Shown here piece by piece: positions 6,485 to 6,780 of a stretch of DNA of 6,780 nt. Positions within the stretch are counted from its first letter, which is position 1. The number at the start of each line of letters is the position of its first letter. The notes under the pieces are model-generated. The model was not told the DNA's origin, did not search any database, and saw only the letters and a list, made by a program, of their open reading frames with translations. The DNA is taken from positions 1 to 6,780 of the forward strand of contig ONPH01000120.1 of the NCBI GenBank assembly GCA_900319655.1. Direction: 5' to 3'. The stretch is from an uncultured Eubacteriales bacterium (GTDB taxonomy: Bacteria > Bacillota > Clostridia > Oscillospirales > Acutalibacteraceae). A program made the translations under genes and the position numbers.

Positions 6485-6780
6485 AATTGTTCATCCTTTA
6501 TAAATTTGAACATACAAATGAACAGTATAATTATAACAAAATCGGCTAAAAAAGCAATAAATTTTATTATAAGCTTAATAAATACTGTCATAAAAATGTA
6601 ATCTGTTATAGCTGGAGAATAACAAGCGCCTCCAGCACATGGCCCCATTATAACAGAAATCTGTGGAATGACACCGCTCGCAAGGATGTTGCGCTCGAAA
6701 ATCTCTGCATATCCTGCAAGAGCGTTGATACCTTCCTGGATACGAGCACCACCAGAGTCGTTGATACCGATAACGGGAGC
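6481..6780 (-). pseudogene. Acyl-CoA carboxylase/decarboxylase carboxyltransferase subunit, 3'-truncated fragment
   Basis: The right edge enters inside a biotin-dependent carboxyltransferase of the PccB/MmdA type, which moves CO2 between carboxybiotin and an acyl-CoA. Residues from 6780 to about 6586 match the family closely: [16 protein letters not shown], then [12 protein letters not shown], and [20 protein letters not shown], the acyl-CoA oxyanion-hole part of the N-terminal crotonase-like domain. After Met-Thr (6591-6586) similarity stops and the frame runs through AT-rich DNA as a hydrophobic stretch ([16 protein letters not shown]) to a TGA at 6483-6481. Family members are about 510 residues long, so the rest of this domain and the whole C-terminal domain are missing and the fragment cannot be functional. 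The tail overlaps the dockerin promoter and its stop overlaps the dockerin ATG as ATGA, which looks accidental. It could be a deletion-derived remnant or an assembly join. Confidence 0.85.
6491..6557 (-). promoter_or_regulatory. Promoter candidate and ribosome-binding site of the dockerin gene
   Basis: On the - strand a perfect TATAAT (6535-6530) lies 16 nt downstream of TTGCTT (6557-6552, a weak -35). AAAGGATG (about 6499-6492) is the ribosome-binding site for the ATG at 6484. The leader would be about 40 nt. The surrounding 6500-6590 stretch is very AT-rich, so other -10-like boxes can be drawn; the TATAAT is the best match. Confidence 0.6.

Overview
The window looks like a chromosomal stretch from a gut Firmicute of the Ruminococcus type (Oscillospiraceae). 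Four things support this: the dnaK-dnaJ-prmA order typical of Firmicute heat-shock operons, an Mrp-family gene with a Cys-rich N-terminus, a secreted dockerin protein carrying a CBM26-like starch-binding module, and moderate GC with a preference for GGC and AAC codons. The genus is an inference from content.

Positions 1-3470 read on the + strand. The 3' half of dnaK is followed by a 397-bp gap, then dnaJ, then prmA two bases later, and a strong intrinsic terminator. The gap is the most unusual part of the window. It holds a GC-rich stem-loop and then an array of 13 short hairpins (1024-1333). All have different stem sequences but are joined by one 9-nt linker. The linker reads AGCTAAATT in the left part and its reverse complement AATTTAGCT in the right part, so the array has two arms in inverted orientation. 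It ends directly at the dnaJ ribosome-binding site.

Positions 3474-6780 read on the - strand. In - strand order they hold: a carboxyltransferase fragment entering from the right edge and losing family similarity near 6586; a secreted dockerin protein with three putative carbohydrate-binding modules and no enzyme domain (5099-6484); a four-helix membrane protein with an acidic tail and a TTG start (4314-4931); and an mrp gene broken by a deletion that removes its Walker A motif and shifts the frame (3474-4225). Each - strand gene is separated from the next by a hairpin terminator or its own promoter, so they look like separate transcription units.

DnaK and DnaJ work together as a chaperone pair, and prmA probably rides on the same transcript. 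The dockerin protein probably belongs to a cell-surface starch- or glycan-binding complex whose cohesin partner lies outside the window. The two damaged genes (mrp and the carboxyltransferase) could be real pseudogenes or assembly errors, and the sequence alone cannot decide.
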